DNA of 64,000 nt from Choristoneura fumiferana. Lineage: Eukaryota > Arthropoda > Insecta > Lepidoptera > Tortricidae. The stretch spans positions 1,161,818-1,225,817 of the forward strand of contig NC_133494.1 of NCBI RefSeq assembly GCF_025370935.1, read 5' to 3'. Below the pieces are notes generated by a model. The model did no database searches and was not told where the DNA came from. It saw only the letters and a list, made by a program, of their open reading frames with translations. Positions 42,623 through 53,192 of the stretch are shown here, piece by piece (the stretch's first letter is position 1; each line of letters opens with the position of its first letter). The position numbers and the translations under genes were made by a program.

Positions 42623-42719
42623 ACCTAAGGACCAAGTCACACATGCAAGACAGACAATCACTACATTGTGATTCCGAGATACTCGTATATTATAATTAAA
42701 CGATTGAACAATCTTGTGC

Positions 42720-42910
42720 ATGAAAGAAAGAAAGAAAGAAAGGTTTATTTTGGCTCCATAAGTACCACCTAAAACTAAGACTAGAACTAGCACTAAAACT
42801 ATATTACTTGGTGACACGTCAGGATACCAAAAAGGGTCTCCACTCAGCATGTGTTACCGCACATTATGTGCAGTAACGCTGGTTTTCTGTGGAGCCCAAC
42901 ATGACCATGA
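42720..42910 (-). mobile_element. LINE-like 3' end beginning with (GAAA)n
   Basis: Five GAAA units at 42724-42743, then GGTTTATTTTGGCTCC. Reversed, this reads as a 3' end with a (TTTC)n tail. No coding part survives. Confidence 0.5.
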
Positions 42911-43005
42911 CCATGATATTTCTTCCTAATGTAAACTGAGTTTTATCATGTCGATTATACTCCAGAGTGTGTTCTAAATATCATTATACTATCATCATCA
43001 TCATC

Positions 43006-43215
43006 AGCCTATAGCGGTCCACCGCTGGACATACCTAGGCCTCCCCCAAAGAGCGCCATTGCGCCCTGTCCTCTGCTAGACGCATCCAGCTTCTACCAGT
43101 AGCCTTTCGCAGATCGTCACACCACCTGGCCGGAAGGCGTCCTACACTACGTTTGCTAAGACGCGGTCTCCACTCCACTCAAGAACTCGTTTACCTACTC
43201 CAGCGGTTGTCGGTT
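43006..43215 (-). mobile_element. RTE-type LINE 3' end, reversed
   Basis: CCACCGCTGGACATACCTAGGCCTCCC, GTCACACCACCTGGCCGG and CGGTCTCCACTCCA correspond to the C-terminal coding part seen at 62457, in a related subfamily. Confidence 0.65.
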
Positions 43216-43622
43216 CTTTACTATACATAGTTCCTTTGCTTATTCTTGGTCTCATTTCATAAATAAACTAACCAACGTTAAAAAGCTGATAGGTAACCCT
43301 CGAATTTCTGAAAACCCAAGGGAACCCGCTTAATCGAACTTTTTTCCGTGAGGGCAAAGCCACTGGCTTAAGATAGTAAAACACCTATAAAGTTATTAAA
43401 TTTACATAGTCATAAAAGCCACATGTAAATAATATTGTATGAAGTCATGAAACCCGACCTCTCCTGTGCAGTGAAGCAATCCGATATTCGCAATACTTTA
43501 TGTAATATACGCAATACGTTATCCTTGTCACACCTCTCGTAAACAATAGAGACGATAATACTTACTCTATGGGTGGGCAGTAATGATCCTTGTAACAAAT
43601 GACTATTGGACGTGTGTATTTA
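43216..43622. other. No gene recognised
   Basis: Unassigned. Confidence 0.45.
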
Positions 43623-43865
43623 TTCAAAGTCAAAAAATATCTTTATTCAATTTAGGCTATAACAAGCACACTTATGAATGTCAAAAAAAATCTACCACCG
43701 GTTCGGAAAAGCCTCTGTTGAGAAGAATCTGGCAAGAAACTCAACGAGGTATATATTTTTTTAAATTGATTTACAATATTATTAAATGATATCTATACAT
43801 CACAAGTATTTAACACAACTTTATTTTTAACACAGTAGGTTCGCTATTTGAAGGGATCGCCAATG
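43623..43865 (-). mobile_element. CR1-like LINE 3' end, reversed
   Basis: TCAAAGTCAAAAAATATC, then TTCAATTTAGGCTATAACAA and ACCACCGGTTCGGAAAAGCC. It extends further than the copy at 29503. Confidence 0.7.
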
Positions 43866-43915
43866 CGGATCGGAATTATTGCCAAATATCCCTGTCCATG
43901 ATATAATCCTATTAA

Positions 43916-44121
43916 GTTAACCCTCTACGCAAAAAGAGGGCTGTTATAAATTTGACACTAATTTCTGTCTGCGGCATCGTGCAATTTTTTAATGTGAAAG
44001 TAAGTTACCTTGCGTTAGTTTTTAGCTGTTTGATAAAAATCAGTTCGGCCGCTTTTGAGATATTGAACTTTGATAAGTAAGACAATGTCGGGGGTTCTTC
44101 GACTTTTGTAAGTTGGTAAGC
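43916..44121 (+). repeat. A-family dispersed repeat, copy 9
   Basis: Forward, worn copy from GTTAACCCTCTACGCAAAAAG to TTTGTAAGTTGGTAAG. Part of the middle is missing. Confidence 0.75.
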
Positions 44122-44274
44122 ATATGCATTGCGTTTAATCAATTTATTATTCAGATATAGGTACTATCTAACATCCAAAACTAAAACTATTTATAAACTA
44201 AACTATGTTACAAAATAAAAACATCCAAATTTTCTGCCCCAGGCATTGACCTCAAGACACTGGTACCTCTCTGA

Positions 44275-44410
44275 ATTTGATTGAATTTAATCAATTAAAT
44301 TTGTGATTTCATTCAATTTATTTGTTTATTTCAATTTGATTTGTTAATTTAATTTTTGATTCAATGTGATTTGTATGATTTAATTTGATTTGATCTATTT
44401 CATTGTTATT
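44275..44410. repeat. Degenerate ATTTGATTT tandem tract
   Basis: Loose repetition of AATTTGATTT/AATTTAAT over about 135 bases; simple-sequence DNA. Confidence 0.7.
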
Positions 44411-45089
44411 GATTGTTTTTATGGACTTACGTCTGAATTAGAAATATCATTTCATCGTATCATTCAATTTTGGCAACATTTGGTTCAGGATTATAACAAC
44501 TTAAAACTTTTATAACAGCGCTAACTTAAGTCTGAACCAAAAAAAAGTATCATTTAAGTCATGAAACCTGTCTGCACCTCACAACAAAATCACCGGTACC
44601 TGCGTCCGCGCACCCATAACGCATCGAGTTGACAGCCCGTGAGAGCTCCTGTCAAACTTAACGCACAGTGGCACAGCCAACAGCGCAGACAAAAACGGTG
44701 TGACAGTCACGCGACAAGATACCATAAGACACACGCCGTCTCTTACCAACTCACTGGGTCCGAAAAAGATAGATTCATCTCAGGATATCATAAAGTAAGC
44801 GTAATCTGAGTAGGTAATAGCCTGACGCAGAGGCCCACCGGGCATTTATCTTTTGAAATCTAATACGCAGTTTTGTTAGTTATTTTAATTACCTACAGGA
44901 AAAAAAGGTTTTTTTGTATGTTGGTAATGTTTGGTGGCAGGGCGCGGAGTAATGAGGCGTGGTTGGATTTGATTGCGGAGTGTAAAAGGAATCGAAATGG
45001 ATGATGATGAACATACAGGGTGTACCAAAACCTGTGTCATCGTGAGACAAAATTGGAGATACTGAAGTCACTTTTAAATGATATTTGGT
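44411..45089. other. No gene recognised
   Basis: GC-richer between 44570 and 44740 without an identifiable exon. Otherwise unassigned. Confidence 0.4.
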
Positions 45090-45427
45090 GTCACCATGCT
45101 ACCAGATGATAGAGTCAAAGAAATCTTAGAAAAAAGATCGATGAATGATCTTATGAAAATGTTAGAAAGAAGAAATGATGTGGAGTTGAACATCTGGTAG
45201 CATGGTTAACGGTAGTGTTGCTCTGAAGATGAGCTCTGGTTGAGTTCGAAACGCGTCATTGGTGGCGCGTGGTGGTGATAGATGGGTTTGTGTAATTTGT
45301 GTGTGTTCTTACAGTGTGAAGGTGGCGGAACTGCATGAACACTTAGCTATCATAAGGTCGTGGGTGAGCAAATTAGGTAATTGTTTTAGTTCATGATTAT
45401 GGACCTCCGCAAAGTAACGCCTGATTC
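45090..45427 (+). mobile_element. M-family element with internal stem-loop
   Basis: Internal blocks as in 27415. CCATGCTACCAGATG (45094-45108) is exactly inverted at 45191-45205 around an 82-base loop not seen in the other copies. Ends CTCCGCAAAGTAACGCCTGA. Confidence 0.75.
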
Positions 45428-45433
45428 CGGTGA

Positions 45434-45763
45434 CAAGCTATTTACTGGCCTGGATAATACCGATCCGATTTTTTGTGTGCACGCCCATACAAACTCATTT
45501 CAAACTGCCTAGAGTTTTTAACCCTTTCAAACCCAACTGATACGATCTTGCGGGTTAATTACATTTGAATTTGACATGAATTGTAAGTACATACAGTCCA
45601 TCGTCGTAACTCTTATATTTGAATTTGACATGGATTGTAAGTATATGTAAGTAAGTATAGGATACTCGGTTGGGTTCGAAAGAACTATGGGTATGTACAA
45701 GAAAAATCGGGTCGGTATTTTCATGTCGGTATTATCCTGACCGGTAAATAGTGTCACTCCCTC
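45434..45763. mobile_element. Q-type MITE carrying a nested P-type MITE
   Basis: Ends GGTGACAAGCTATTTACTGG and CCGGTAAATAGTGTCACTCC pair. The GGATAATACCGA/TCGGTATTATCC subterminal inverse is shared with 52805. The centre is occupied by the element at 45522. Confidence 0.75.
45522..45683. mobile_element. P-type MITE nested in Q, with internal duplication
   Basis: CCCTTTCAAACCCAAC at the left pairs with GTTGGGTTCGAAAG at the right. ATTTGAATTTGACATG.ATTGTAAGTA occurs twice inside (about 45561 and 45617). Confidence 0.7.
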
Positions 45764-46130
45764 ATTCAATAAATTAATTAGATATTTTTAGGACACTACC
45801 TTGCTATGGATATTAACATTAATTTTACGCGTTTTAATATAGAACCCATTGGAGGACTGTGGAGTTAATTTATCATAGAGAAATCATTCATAGCTCCTCG
45901 AATGCCTCTCATTCCACGTTGCCCACACGCAGCGCGGAATGTTGTACTTGGTTAATGAACGATATGACGTAAAAAGTCGAGTAATGCCTATTTCGTCTAC
46001 TAATAACATCTGAAAGTGCTTCTCAATAAGGTATTATTCTACCTTAATGGGAACTTAACATTTTATTACATTGCTTGTAGCGTTTTAATAAGAAGGATCA
46101 GACGATTGGAATAATTATAAGTTATATATG
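45764..46130. other. No gene recognised
   Basis: Unassigned. Confidence 0.45.
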
Positions 46131-46579
46131 TCGGCGGCCGATCGTAAAATCCACCAGATCACGAAATTCCTAGGCATATTGTGAAATGGCGCCATTTCAT
46201 GAATTGGCTAAAGAACATCCGCCATATCGTTTAAAAATCACCATTTAACGATTTGCCTAGTGACGTTTAGGCAGATCATGAAATTCCTAGGCATATCACG
46301 ACATGAAACGCCGCCATATCGGTTCTGGCACTTCACCGGCAGCTGCCGCGGCACGTTCGCTTCGCTCGCTCGGCTCGTGCGTTGTGGTCATAATTCATAC
46401 TAACCACTCCTTACTTCGCTCGTCGTACTTACCTATTTTTTTTTCTGCATATCACGATGTTCCCGGTATAAAGCTAGGAATAGACGAATGCATTGCTCTA
46501 ATCGATCTGCCGTATTGTTTCTCAGGCACATCGTGATATGCCTGGCCAACCTTTAGGCATATCATGAAATGGCGCCATT
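46131..46579. mobile_element. T-type palindromic element, copy B (right end missing)
   Basis: Starts CGGCGGCCGATCGTAAAATC, carries repeated AGGCATAT(C/T)-type motifs, GGCGCCATTTCATGA, and a GC-rich centre CTTCGCTCGCTCGGCTCG. It stops inside GGCGCCATT where a Helitron begins. Matches copy A over most of its length. Confidence 0.7.
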
Positions 46580-46880
46580 CCTCCTCCGCCATGGGTCTCC
46601 TGGGAATTCGCAAAATTTATATCGTGGTCTTCATTGAGATTATGTTAAGAACAATCCAAAATTTCAAGGCTCTAAACCAAAAGGTTGAAATTTCAAGATG
46701 TAATCCCTATCCCGTGGGAATATCGGTGCCTATGTGTTATCCCAGACGTCCAGCTATCTACGTACCAAATTTCATCCAAATGCGTCAAGCCATTCTAGCG
46801 TGAAGGAGTAACAAACATACACTACACACACACACACACACACAACACACAAACTTTGTCATTTATAATAATAAATACTT
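46580..46880 (-). mobile_element. Lep1-like Helitron, reversed, 3' end missing
   Basis: GAATTCGCAAAATTT, CCCGTGGGAATATCGG, CCAGCTATCTACGTACCAAATTTC and GTGAAGGAGTAACAAAC follow the reversed Helitron order to the (AC)n near its 5' end and TTTATAATAATAAAT. Confidence 0.75.
46822..46853. repeat. (AC)n microsatellite
   Basis: About 14 AC units inside the Helitron 5' region, with one break. Confidence 0.85.
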
Positions 46881-47071
46881 AGGATGTTACAAAACAAAAG
46901 TAGCTCAGTTAAATGCGAGTAGAACCGATCCTTGCATTTAAAGCCTCATATGCCCAGAGGCACGCTGTAGTCTATTTTACGTACTATGCCATTTTTATTA
47001 TGGGTGTTATACATTTTATACAATAAACAAACGAGCATAAAAACAACATGGTACGTAATTGCAACACGCAA

Positions 47072-47165
47072 ATCCTACTAATATTTTACTACACTTGCAT
47101 GTTACAAAGGCTGGACGGATTTGTGTGAAATTTGATATGCAGAAAGCATACGTAGTTGCATTTAA
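47072..47165 (+). mobile_element. Helitron 5' fragment
   Basis: TCCTACTAATATTTTACTAC and GGCTGGACGGATTTGTGTGAAATTTG; stops after about 90 bases. Confidence 0.6.
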
Positions 47166-48011
47166 GAGCAAGCAGGTATGATACATTGATTGGTTTTCAA
47201 TTTAAATTACTGACAAACTTAAGTTACATTAAGTATATTGTATATAACAATACTTTATTTTGGACAACACAATGACATTTGAAAACATTCATATTTTTTC
47301 AATTAAATAACCATTCCATTTATGATGATAATTGTAAGTTTCTCGGTGTATTGGTTTATCACTGTAATGCCGTGCAAATGTATTTTAATAATAAATAAAC
47401 AAAATAAAATGACGACAACGGCAACGATAGATTTTTTTATTTTTTACGAGATAGGCAGTTAAATAAGTAAGTATATGATAGTTTCACCAGTTTCAATAGA
47501 CTGAACAGTCTTTACAATCACTTTCATTTTACGAAGAAGCCTGTTTGATTGTAAATTTCAAACCAATCAAAAGCAAAGTGAAGCCACGACCTTCTACTCA
47601 AGAGGCAGAGGTCAAATTTTTCGGCTACCATACAACATACATTATACTATTTAACAGACAAATTCATCCTAACTACACTCGCATCTACATTTGGAAATAA
47701 AAACCGTCAAGTGTAGGTACGAGTACATTGGGTCACGCTTCAGGTTCCGTAGAAATAAGGGTACCAACTCGTATTAAAATTGTACACAAGACCGACAATT
47801 TGCTGATTTGGGAGCATTTTGTAACATGCGCATTTTTAATTTAATTTTTGTTTTTTTTGTTGTTCTACGTTGTCACGAATCAATGTTTTCTATCTTTATT
47901 TTCCATAAAATGTTTACTTATCCAGATAAAAAAAACTATTAGGTTGGACCACAGCGTGCAGAGCAGGACATTTGACAAAAATAAATATTATTATTAATAT
48001 TTATTATTATC
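47166..48011. other. No gene recognised
   Basis: AT-rich; no repeat family or exon recognised. Confidence 0.5.
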
Positions 48012-48122
48012 TAGCCCCATGTCCTCCATTTCTCCCGATCCCAAGCAGCCTGAGGCCAGTCGTCGAGAAATACATCCCTAGTTCGTTCCGCCATCTCCGT
48101 CTAGGCCTGCCCCGTCGGCGCC
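48012..48122 (-). mobile_element. RTE-like LINE C-terminal fragment, reversed
   Basis: CCCGATCCCAAGCAGCC, CAGTCGTCGAG.AATACATCCC and CCGCCATCTCCGTCTAGG have the layout of a reversed RTE C-terminus, in a subfamily like the one at 16260. Confidence 0.5.
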
Positions 48123-48226
48123 ATCCGTTTATTTAAGAATAAGAATAATTTTATTTATTAATTAAGTTATATACATAGGTAGTGCACAACAATTACAAAA
48201 AATACACTTTTGAAAAAAAAAACTAG

Positions 48227-48504
48227 ATCGAAAATACAAACTGAGACATGGATGCACAGAAAAACCAGAAAAAGAGACCAGCGCTGGGAATCGAACCCAG
48301 GTCCTCAGCAATCCGTGCTGCGTGCTATAACCCCTACACCACCGCTGGACAGGAATCTAGACACGAATTTTTCCTATGCATACATATCTCAGGTTGCTTA
48401 TTTCTACTACGCTACTTATCGATATGGTTTCACGGGATACCCGTAAAAGTAACAAATTTGGAGTTGAAATAAAAAATACAAAAAGACTCCAAAAAAACAA
48501 TCAT
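48227..48504 (-). mobile_element. B element with inverted 5' module and target duplication
   Basis: 48227-48419 is the reversed tRNA-like half, nearly identical to 1249-1442. 48420-48504 is the 5' module in the opposite orientation (CGATATGGTTTCACGGG to CAATCAT). The whole is flanked by AAAAAAACTAGA, so it inserted as one unit. Confidence 0.85.
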
Positions 48505-48516
48505 AAAAAAACTAGA

Positions 48517-49354
48517 CTCTTATATTTATGAAGTTCATTCTACTTGAAGCTTCGTGGGGTGATTATTATGTTTCTAAAGAGCCTCTGAGCTATGTAAGTG
48601 GATAGAGATACAAACAGGCAAACGAACGGCCATTCCGAAACCATATCGCTCCTTATTAACTCCCTTCCCTAAAATCCTTATTTCTTAAAACTCAATACCA
48701 GATGTCACAGGACGTAAAATATGAAAAGGTTTTAATAAAGCTTATCGGATTGCTTTAATCTGTACGGTAGCCCGGTGGCCCTCGTCAGTTGAACGACCGG
48801 GGCATACATAAGCAATAATGATTACCAAACACTCGGAAATAACCTCAACCTTACACCTCAGCAATAAAGTCACTTTACCTCCAAAACACTCGACACTAAC
48901 AATCATTAACACTCAGGTAATCGCTTCAGAATTTGAGATTTGTTTAATTAGAATTGATTTTTTTTTTCTGGAAAACGATTAGTGCACCGCGCTTTAAAAG
49001 GTTTTAGTCGATTAATTCTTTCAGCTTTTTGATTTTATTTGAATTGGGATTTTTATGTGTGGTATTTTATTGATTTATTATTTAACAACTTTCCTGTCCG
49101 ACCGAGGAGCCATAATAATAATAATGATTCATTCAAATATTTTGGGATAAGCTCAAGAGTTTAAACTCGAATAGTTCATGTTGGAAAAGCGACCGCCAGG
49201 AGCATCTAACTTTGGAGGATTGTGGGAAGCAGGCGTTAAATCGACAAAATGACACCATGAAATGACACTAGGCCGGCCGGGCATGTTTTCCGGATGCACC
49301 CACAAAGGTGGGGCAATGGTGGTACCGTACCTACACACTTCGCGTATTTAATAA
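48517..49354. other. No gene recognised
   Basis: Unassigned AT-rich sequence. Confidence 0.45.
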
Positions 49355-49475
49355 TGCCAACATGATCCCACTGCCGGGTGCAGGCCTCCTCTTAGAATGA
49401 GAGACCTTTGGACCGTAGTTCCCACGCAAGCCCAGTGCGAAATGGGAACTTCATAATCATAATCATACACCATTG
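49355..49475 (-). mobile_element. C-family SINE 3' part, reversed
   Basis: GATCCCACTGCCGGGTGCAGG, GTAGTTCCCACGCAAGCCCAG and GGGAACTTCATAATC are present; head and most of the body are absent. Confidence 0.75.
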
Positions 49476-49976
49476 ACTTATGGAACTGCAAATATTCAAC
49501 GCAAGGCGCGGCCATTGCATAGCTTGGCTGTAAAACTTGACGAAGGAACAAGTCAAGATTATCCATTTTATTTTAAACATCTTCATTGACTAGGTACACT
49601 CGCGTGCTTGGCGCCAATACAGTAAAAACTTTTTAATATTTACTTTAAATAAGCATTAATTGCAACAGACGACAATTAGTACCAATTTGTGGCCATTACA
49701 AACGCTTCGGAACGCTAATTGTTTCTTTATACAAAATGGCGGCTTCAAAGATGGCCGATGCGGCGTGAAAAGAAGTTTATTAGGAAAATATTCAAATTTT
49801 TGTTCTGTTAATTAAGACTATTGTTTGGTTGTTTTAATGTGCGTGGGTTGATTAGACTACAGTTTTTTGGTGAGGTCAAGTTGGGTTAGATTTTGATGTT
49901 CGACAGAAATAGACTATTTTACCGGATCTATCTTATTTTCCTGTAAAGTTCAATAAATAAATAATGAATATCATGA
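49476..49976. other. No gene recognised
   Basis: Unassigned AT-rich sequence. Confidence 0.45.
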
Positions 49977-50112
49977 GACCACTATTGTACCGTTTTTGTC
50001 AAACTTAAAATCTAAAATTGCTAAAAGTGGCTCCGAAGCGGTAACGTTTCGTGTGCTCTGCTTAGGTACCCCATTTGGGAATACAGGCATGATGTTTGTA
50101 TGTTTGTTTGTT
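49977..50112 (+). mobile_element. LINE 3' end, second copy of the 12825 family
   Basis: ACTATTGTACCGTTTTTGTC, AAGTGGCTCCGAAGCGGTAAC and CCCCATTTGGGAATACAGGC, ending GTATGTTTGTTTG. 5'-truncated relative to 12825. Confidence 0.65.
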
Positions 50113-50114
50113 TT

Positions 50115-50342
50115 TGTATCATGGGACAATTAGTACCTACACAAATTGATTAACTTAGTCGCAAACTAAGCAAAGCTATGGCTATGGGTTACTAGGCAAC
50201 AGACTTAAATGCATATTAAACGTCCAAGACTTGAGAACAAACATTCGTATTGTTCATACAAATGTCTGCCCCGACAAGGGATTGAACCCGGGACCTGAAG
50301 CTTCAAAGTCAGGTTCTCTAACCACTGGGGCATCCGGTCATC
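50115..50342 (-). mobile_element. D-family SINE, reversed
   Basis: ATCATGGGACAATTAGTACC at the tail end to GGTTCTCTAACCACTGGGGC at the tRNA-like head. It abuts the LINE 3' end. Confidence 0.85.
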
Positions 50343-50429
50343 AATGGATATAAATAATTGGTCAAAATCTATTATTATTATAAGTAATAATAAAACATTT
50401 TTACTGTTCAAAAACACATGTATAATTGG

Positions 50430-50465
50430 AGACTGTGTTAGTTTTCACTGTGTTACAGTCTCCAG
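50430..50465. repeat. Small hairpin
   Basis: GGAGACTGTG pairs with CAGTCTCC around about 16 bases, with one extra base in the right arm. Confidence 0.5.
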
Positions 50466-50774
50466 TAAATACCATTATCATGAACATAGATTCGTTGTTA
50501 AGAACAAACAGACTATAAATTTAGAAAAAAAGAGAAAGTTACATATAAACGACCATTAGGTTAAAATAAATGTTTCATTTGATATAAATGTAATGGCAAA
50601 TAATTTTTACAACTGTTATTAAAACAGGGTTGTTATTAATGATCAGTTGAAAAAAATAATGGGCAGTTTTATTTTCTGGTGCTTGGTAAATTACCATAAC
50701 AGTAAAACATGAACAGTACCTAATAAAAATAAAATTTAGCAGTTATTTCATGCAACAATTCAGGTCAACTTCCA
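50466..50774. other. No gene recognised
   Basis: AT-rich and unassigned. Confidence 0.45.
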
Positions 50775-50953
50775 TGTGGGCCTAGTGGTTCGACGTATGG
50801 CCTCTCAAGCAGGGTCGTGAGTTGAATTGAATTGCTTCGCAAGTTTGTGCAGGATTCCTCACGATGTTTCCCTTTAAAGCCTTCTAATTCTGAGAGTAGG
50901 CTCATGCTCAGCCGTGGGCCGTTCATAGACTAGGATGATTGATGATGATGATT
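50775..50953 (+). mobile_element. C-family SINE with internal inversion
   Basis: Forward head and tail, but 50824-50871 (GAATTGCTTCGCAAGTTTGT through CTCACGATGTTTCCC) is inverted relative to the normal body, and the pieces on each side are deleted. Confidence 0.7.
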
Positions 50954-51268
50954 GTGACTATATATTTGTCACATCTATTTTCCATACATTAAAAACCCCC
51001 AATATAAACAGGAAGCATTCGTGCGCGGGAGTGATTATGGGGTTAAACAAAAGCGTCCCCCACTCCGTATTAAAGTTGACAACAGCCGCTTGCGCACGCT
51101 CACGGGAGCTTTTAAAACAGCGACTTCCTGCTTACTTAAGTAGCGGCTAACAAAGCGGAAGTGGAACGTGTCAAAATTCATAAAGTTTAAAAAGAGATGG
51201 ACGAAGTACTCGTACAACCCACTTACCCACTAACATTCTACATGTGGCAGTTTGTAAGACTGTCTGTT
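50954..51268. other. No gene recognised
   Basis: Unassigned. A 71-codon frame at 50935-51150 overlaps a TATAAA near 50986 but has no other support. Confidence 0.35.
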
Positions 51269-51412
51269 TGCATATTAAACACCCAAGACTCGAGAACAAA
51301 CATTCGTATTACTTACTTAAATATTCATACAAATATCTGCCTCGACCGGGGATCGAACCCGGGACAACTAGCTTCGTAGACAGGTACTCTAACCACTGGG
51401 CTATCCGACCGG
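51269..51412 (-). mobile_element. D-family SINE, 5' half, reversed
   Basis: CATATTAAACACCCAAGACTC to GTACTCTAACCACTGGGC. The 3' half is absent. Confidence 0.8.
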
Positions 51413-51592
51413 ATACTGACCAGTAGGTATTTAAATTTTAAAACAAATATAATTTCATTGTTATTATATTTATTAACATATATTGCAAAATTGTATGTCT
51501 TTATGATTTTTTAAATTTATTCTTTTAGTATTTATATTGGGATAAAACGTAGTATATTATTATTAAAACCTATGCCACACCCTGTATATGTA

Positions 51593-51875
51593 CAGGCTAG
51601 TGCAAAAATATGTATCTATTCGACCACTCAAAAATATCCACCACCACCACGTTAGTCGTTACCACGGCCTCTTTACGACGAGAGTTTGTGGTACAGTCAC
51701 CAGCACCAATATCTGACACAACAAGCGTGCATAAATATCTGATGCGATTTTATTTCTAGGGCCGGAAGGAGTGTCAGATATTTTTGCACGCTCCGCTGTG
51801 GCAGATATTAATGCTGGTGAGTGTACCTACATATTTTTCAAGGGTTAGATAAGTCCATATTTTTGCACTCGACTG
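51593..51875. mobile_element. R-outer MITE (TA target) carrying a nested MITE
   Basis: CAGGCTAGTGCAAAAATATG at the left pairs with CATATTTTTGCACTCGACTG at the right. TA flanks both ends (51591-51592, 51876-51877). Confidence 0.8.
51694..51823. mobile_element. R-inner MITE (TA target)
   Basis: CAGTCACCAGCACCAATATC pairs with GATATTAATGCTGGTGAGTG, and GCGTGCATAAATATCTGA with TCAGATATTTTTGCACGC. TA flanks both ends (51692-51693, 51824-51825). Confidence 0.85.
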
Positions 51876-51877
51876 TA

Positions 51878-52804
51878 TCTACAGTATGTATATATGGTGC
51901 GACTGTGATTGAGCGCTGCGTCCGCGCACTTTTTGTCCGCCGGTCGCAACACGAGCGTAAACTAAACTGACACAAATTGCCCACTTATTTCCACTAAGTT
52001 AGTCTCAGTTTGTCCTTAGAAAATTATACGTAATGATAATGACATAATACCACGTGTTATTTTTGATTTTGGTTAACTTTATAAACTTTCAACAGGTCGA
52101 ATATAAGTTAATTTCTCCAAGACACTAAGTATTGACTTAAATCATACTGTTTAAAAGACAATCAAGGAATAAGATAATTAAAGAAAGCATGCACAGTAAA
52201 TCAATGCAAAGGTTCTTTGAACATGAAACTACTGTGACACTAACTCATATTAATGAAAAATAAAAAAATATCGATATAAATTGTGATCTGGGTTTATTTC
52301 ATTTAATATGCAAAAGTTCTTTATTTAAGAGTTACATTTTTAAAGTGCACAACTTAAGTGTGAGTTGAGTGAGTGTCTAGTCGTCATTTGACAAGTTTAT
52401 GAATTTTACAGAGGACTAACTGTACCTCCTCATTTTGAAAACTTAATTAATAGGTACACTGTTCAATAGACCGATACAGAAACGTGACGAAGTCTCGTCG
52501 TGACGGATTTCGGCGTCGTGACCGAGATCTTCGTCATAAAGTCGTACGAGGCGTGTTGAATATTGAATCAATGATAAACAGACAGTATTAACAATTCTGG
52601 TAGCGTACGTGACAGCGAAACATATTTGGATCGTCGATGAATAGGAGGTAATAAAAATGCTCACACGGTATTAAGCACAGAGCTACTTAGGTATAATAAG
52701 AGAACTACGTCTAAGAAAGTCTTAATTATGGGCACGTAACCGGTTAAAGTTCGTCCGAATAACGTCACAGTCACAGTCACTTCCAAACATTGATGCGCTT
52801 CATC
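51878..52804. other. No gene recognised
   Basis: GC-richer at 51905-51965 (GCTGCGTCCGCGCAC). The rest is AT-rich, with a 73-codon reverse frame at 52443-52664 lacking recognisable features. Confidence 0.4.
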
Positions 52805-52960
52805 GGGTGACACTCTTTACCGGCCCGGATAATACCGACATGGAAATACCGACCCTGTTTTTCATGTGCACGCCCATAGAAACTGGCATAAGCTTCTGTG
52901 GGCGTGTACATGAAAATTTCCATGTCGGTATTATCCGGGCCGGTAAAGAGTGACACCCCG
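52805..52960. mobile_element. Q-type MITE, simple form
   Basis: Arms of about 45 bp, from GGGTGACACTCTTTACCGG inward to ATAATACCGACATGGAAAT, nearly perfect inverses. Confidence 0.88.
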
Positions 52961-53058
52961 ACTCTAGGCAGCTTATCAGGAATTTTAAACAGTAGGTATC
53001 AAAGGTTAATTTGGCCGTAATGCCCCATATAAAACCCTCGATCTTAAGTTCTTGTCAG

Positions 53059-53192
53059 GCAACCCTTGGTCGGTAAATAAGTCGTTGCGCGTACTAATAC
53101 TGCTGCTGCTGCTGCATGACCTGCAGGAGAACCTGCGCACGCGCCAGGCAGCTGCGGGAGGGAGGGCGGTGGGGCAAAAAGCGCAACCTAAG
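53059..53192 (+). CDS. Candidate internal exon, unknown protein
   Basis: A 134-bp stretch between TTCTTGTCAG and AAG|GTATCG is open in one frame with coding-like GC content and CTG codons against AT-rich surroundings. The peptide of 44 residues has a hydrophobic run (Val-Leu-Ile then five Leu from consecutive CTG codons), then His-Asp-Leu-Gln-Glu-Asn-Leu-Arg-Thr-Arg and an Ala/Gly/Lys-rich end. Phases: it completes a split codon and ends between codons. No family recognised. The reverse strand is also open here, so the direction is uncertain. Confidence 0.3.

Noticed and set aside
44570..44740. GC-rich stretch considered as a promoter or exon
   Set aside because: No TATA box, initiator, splice site pair or long open frame could be fixed on either strand.
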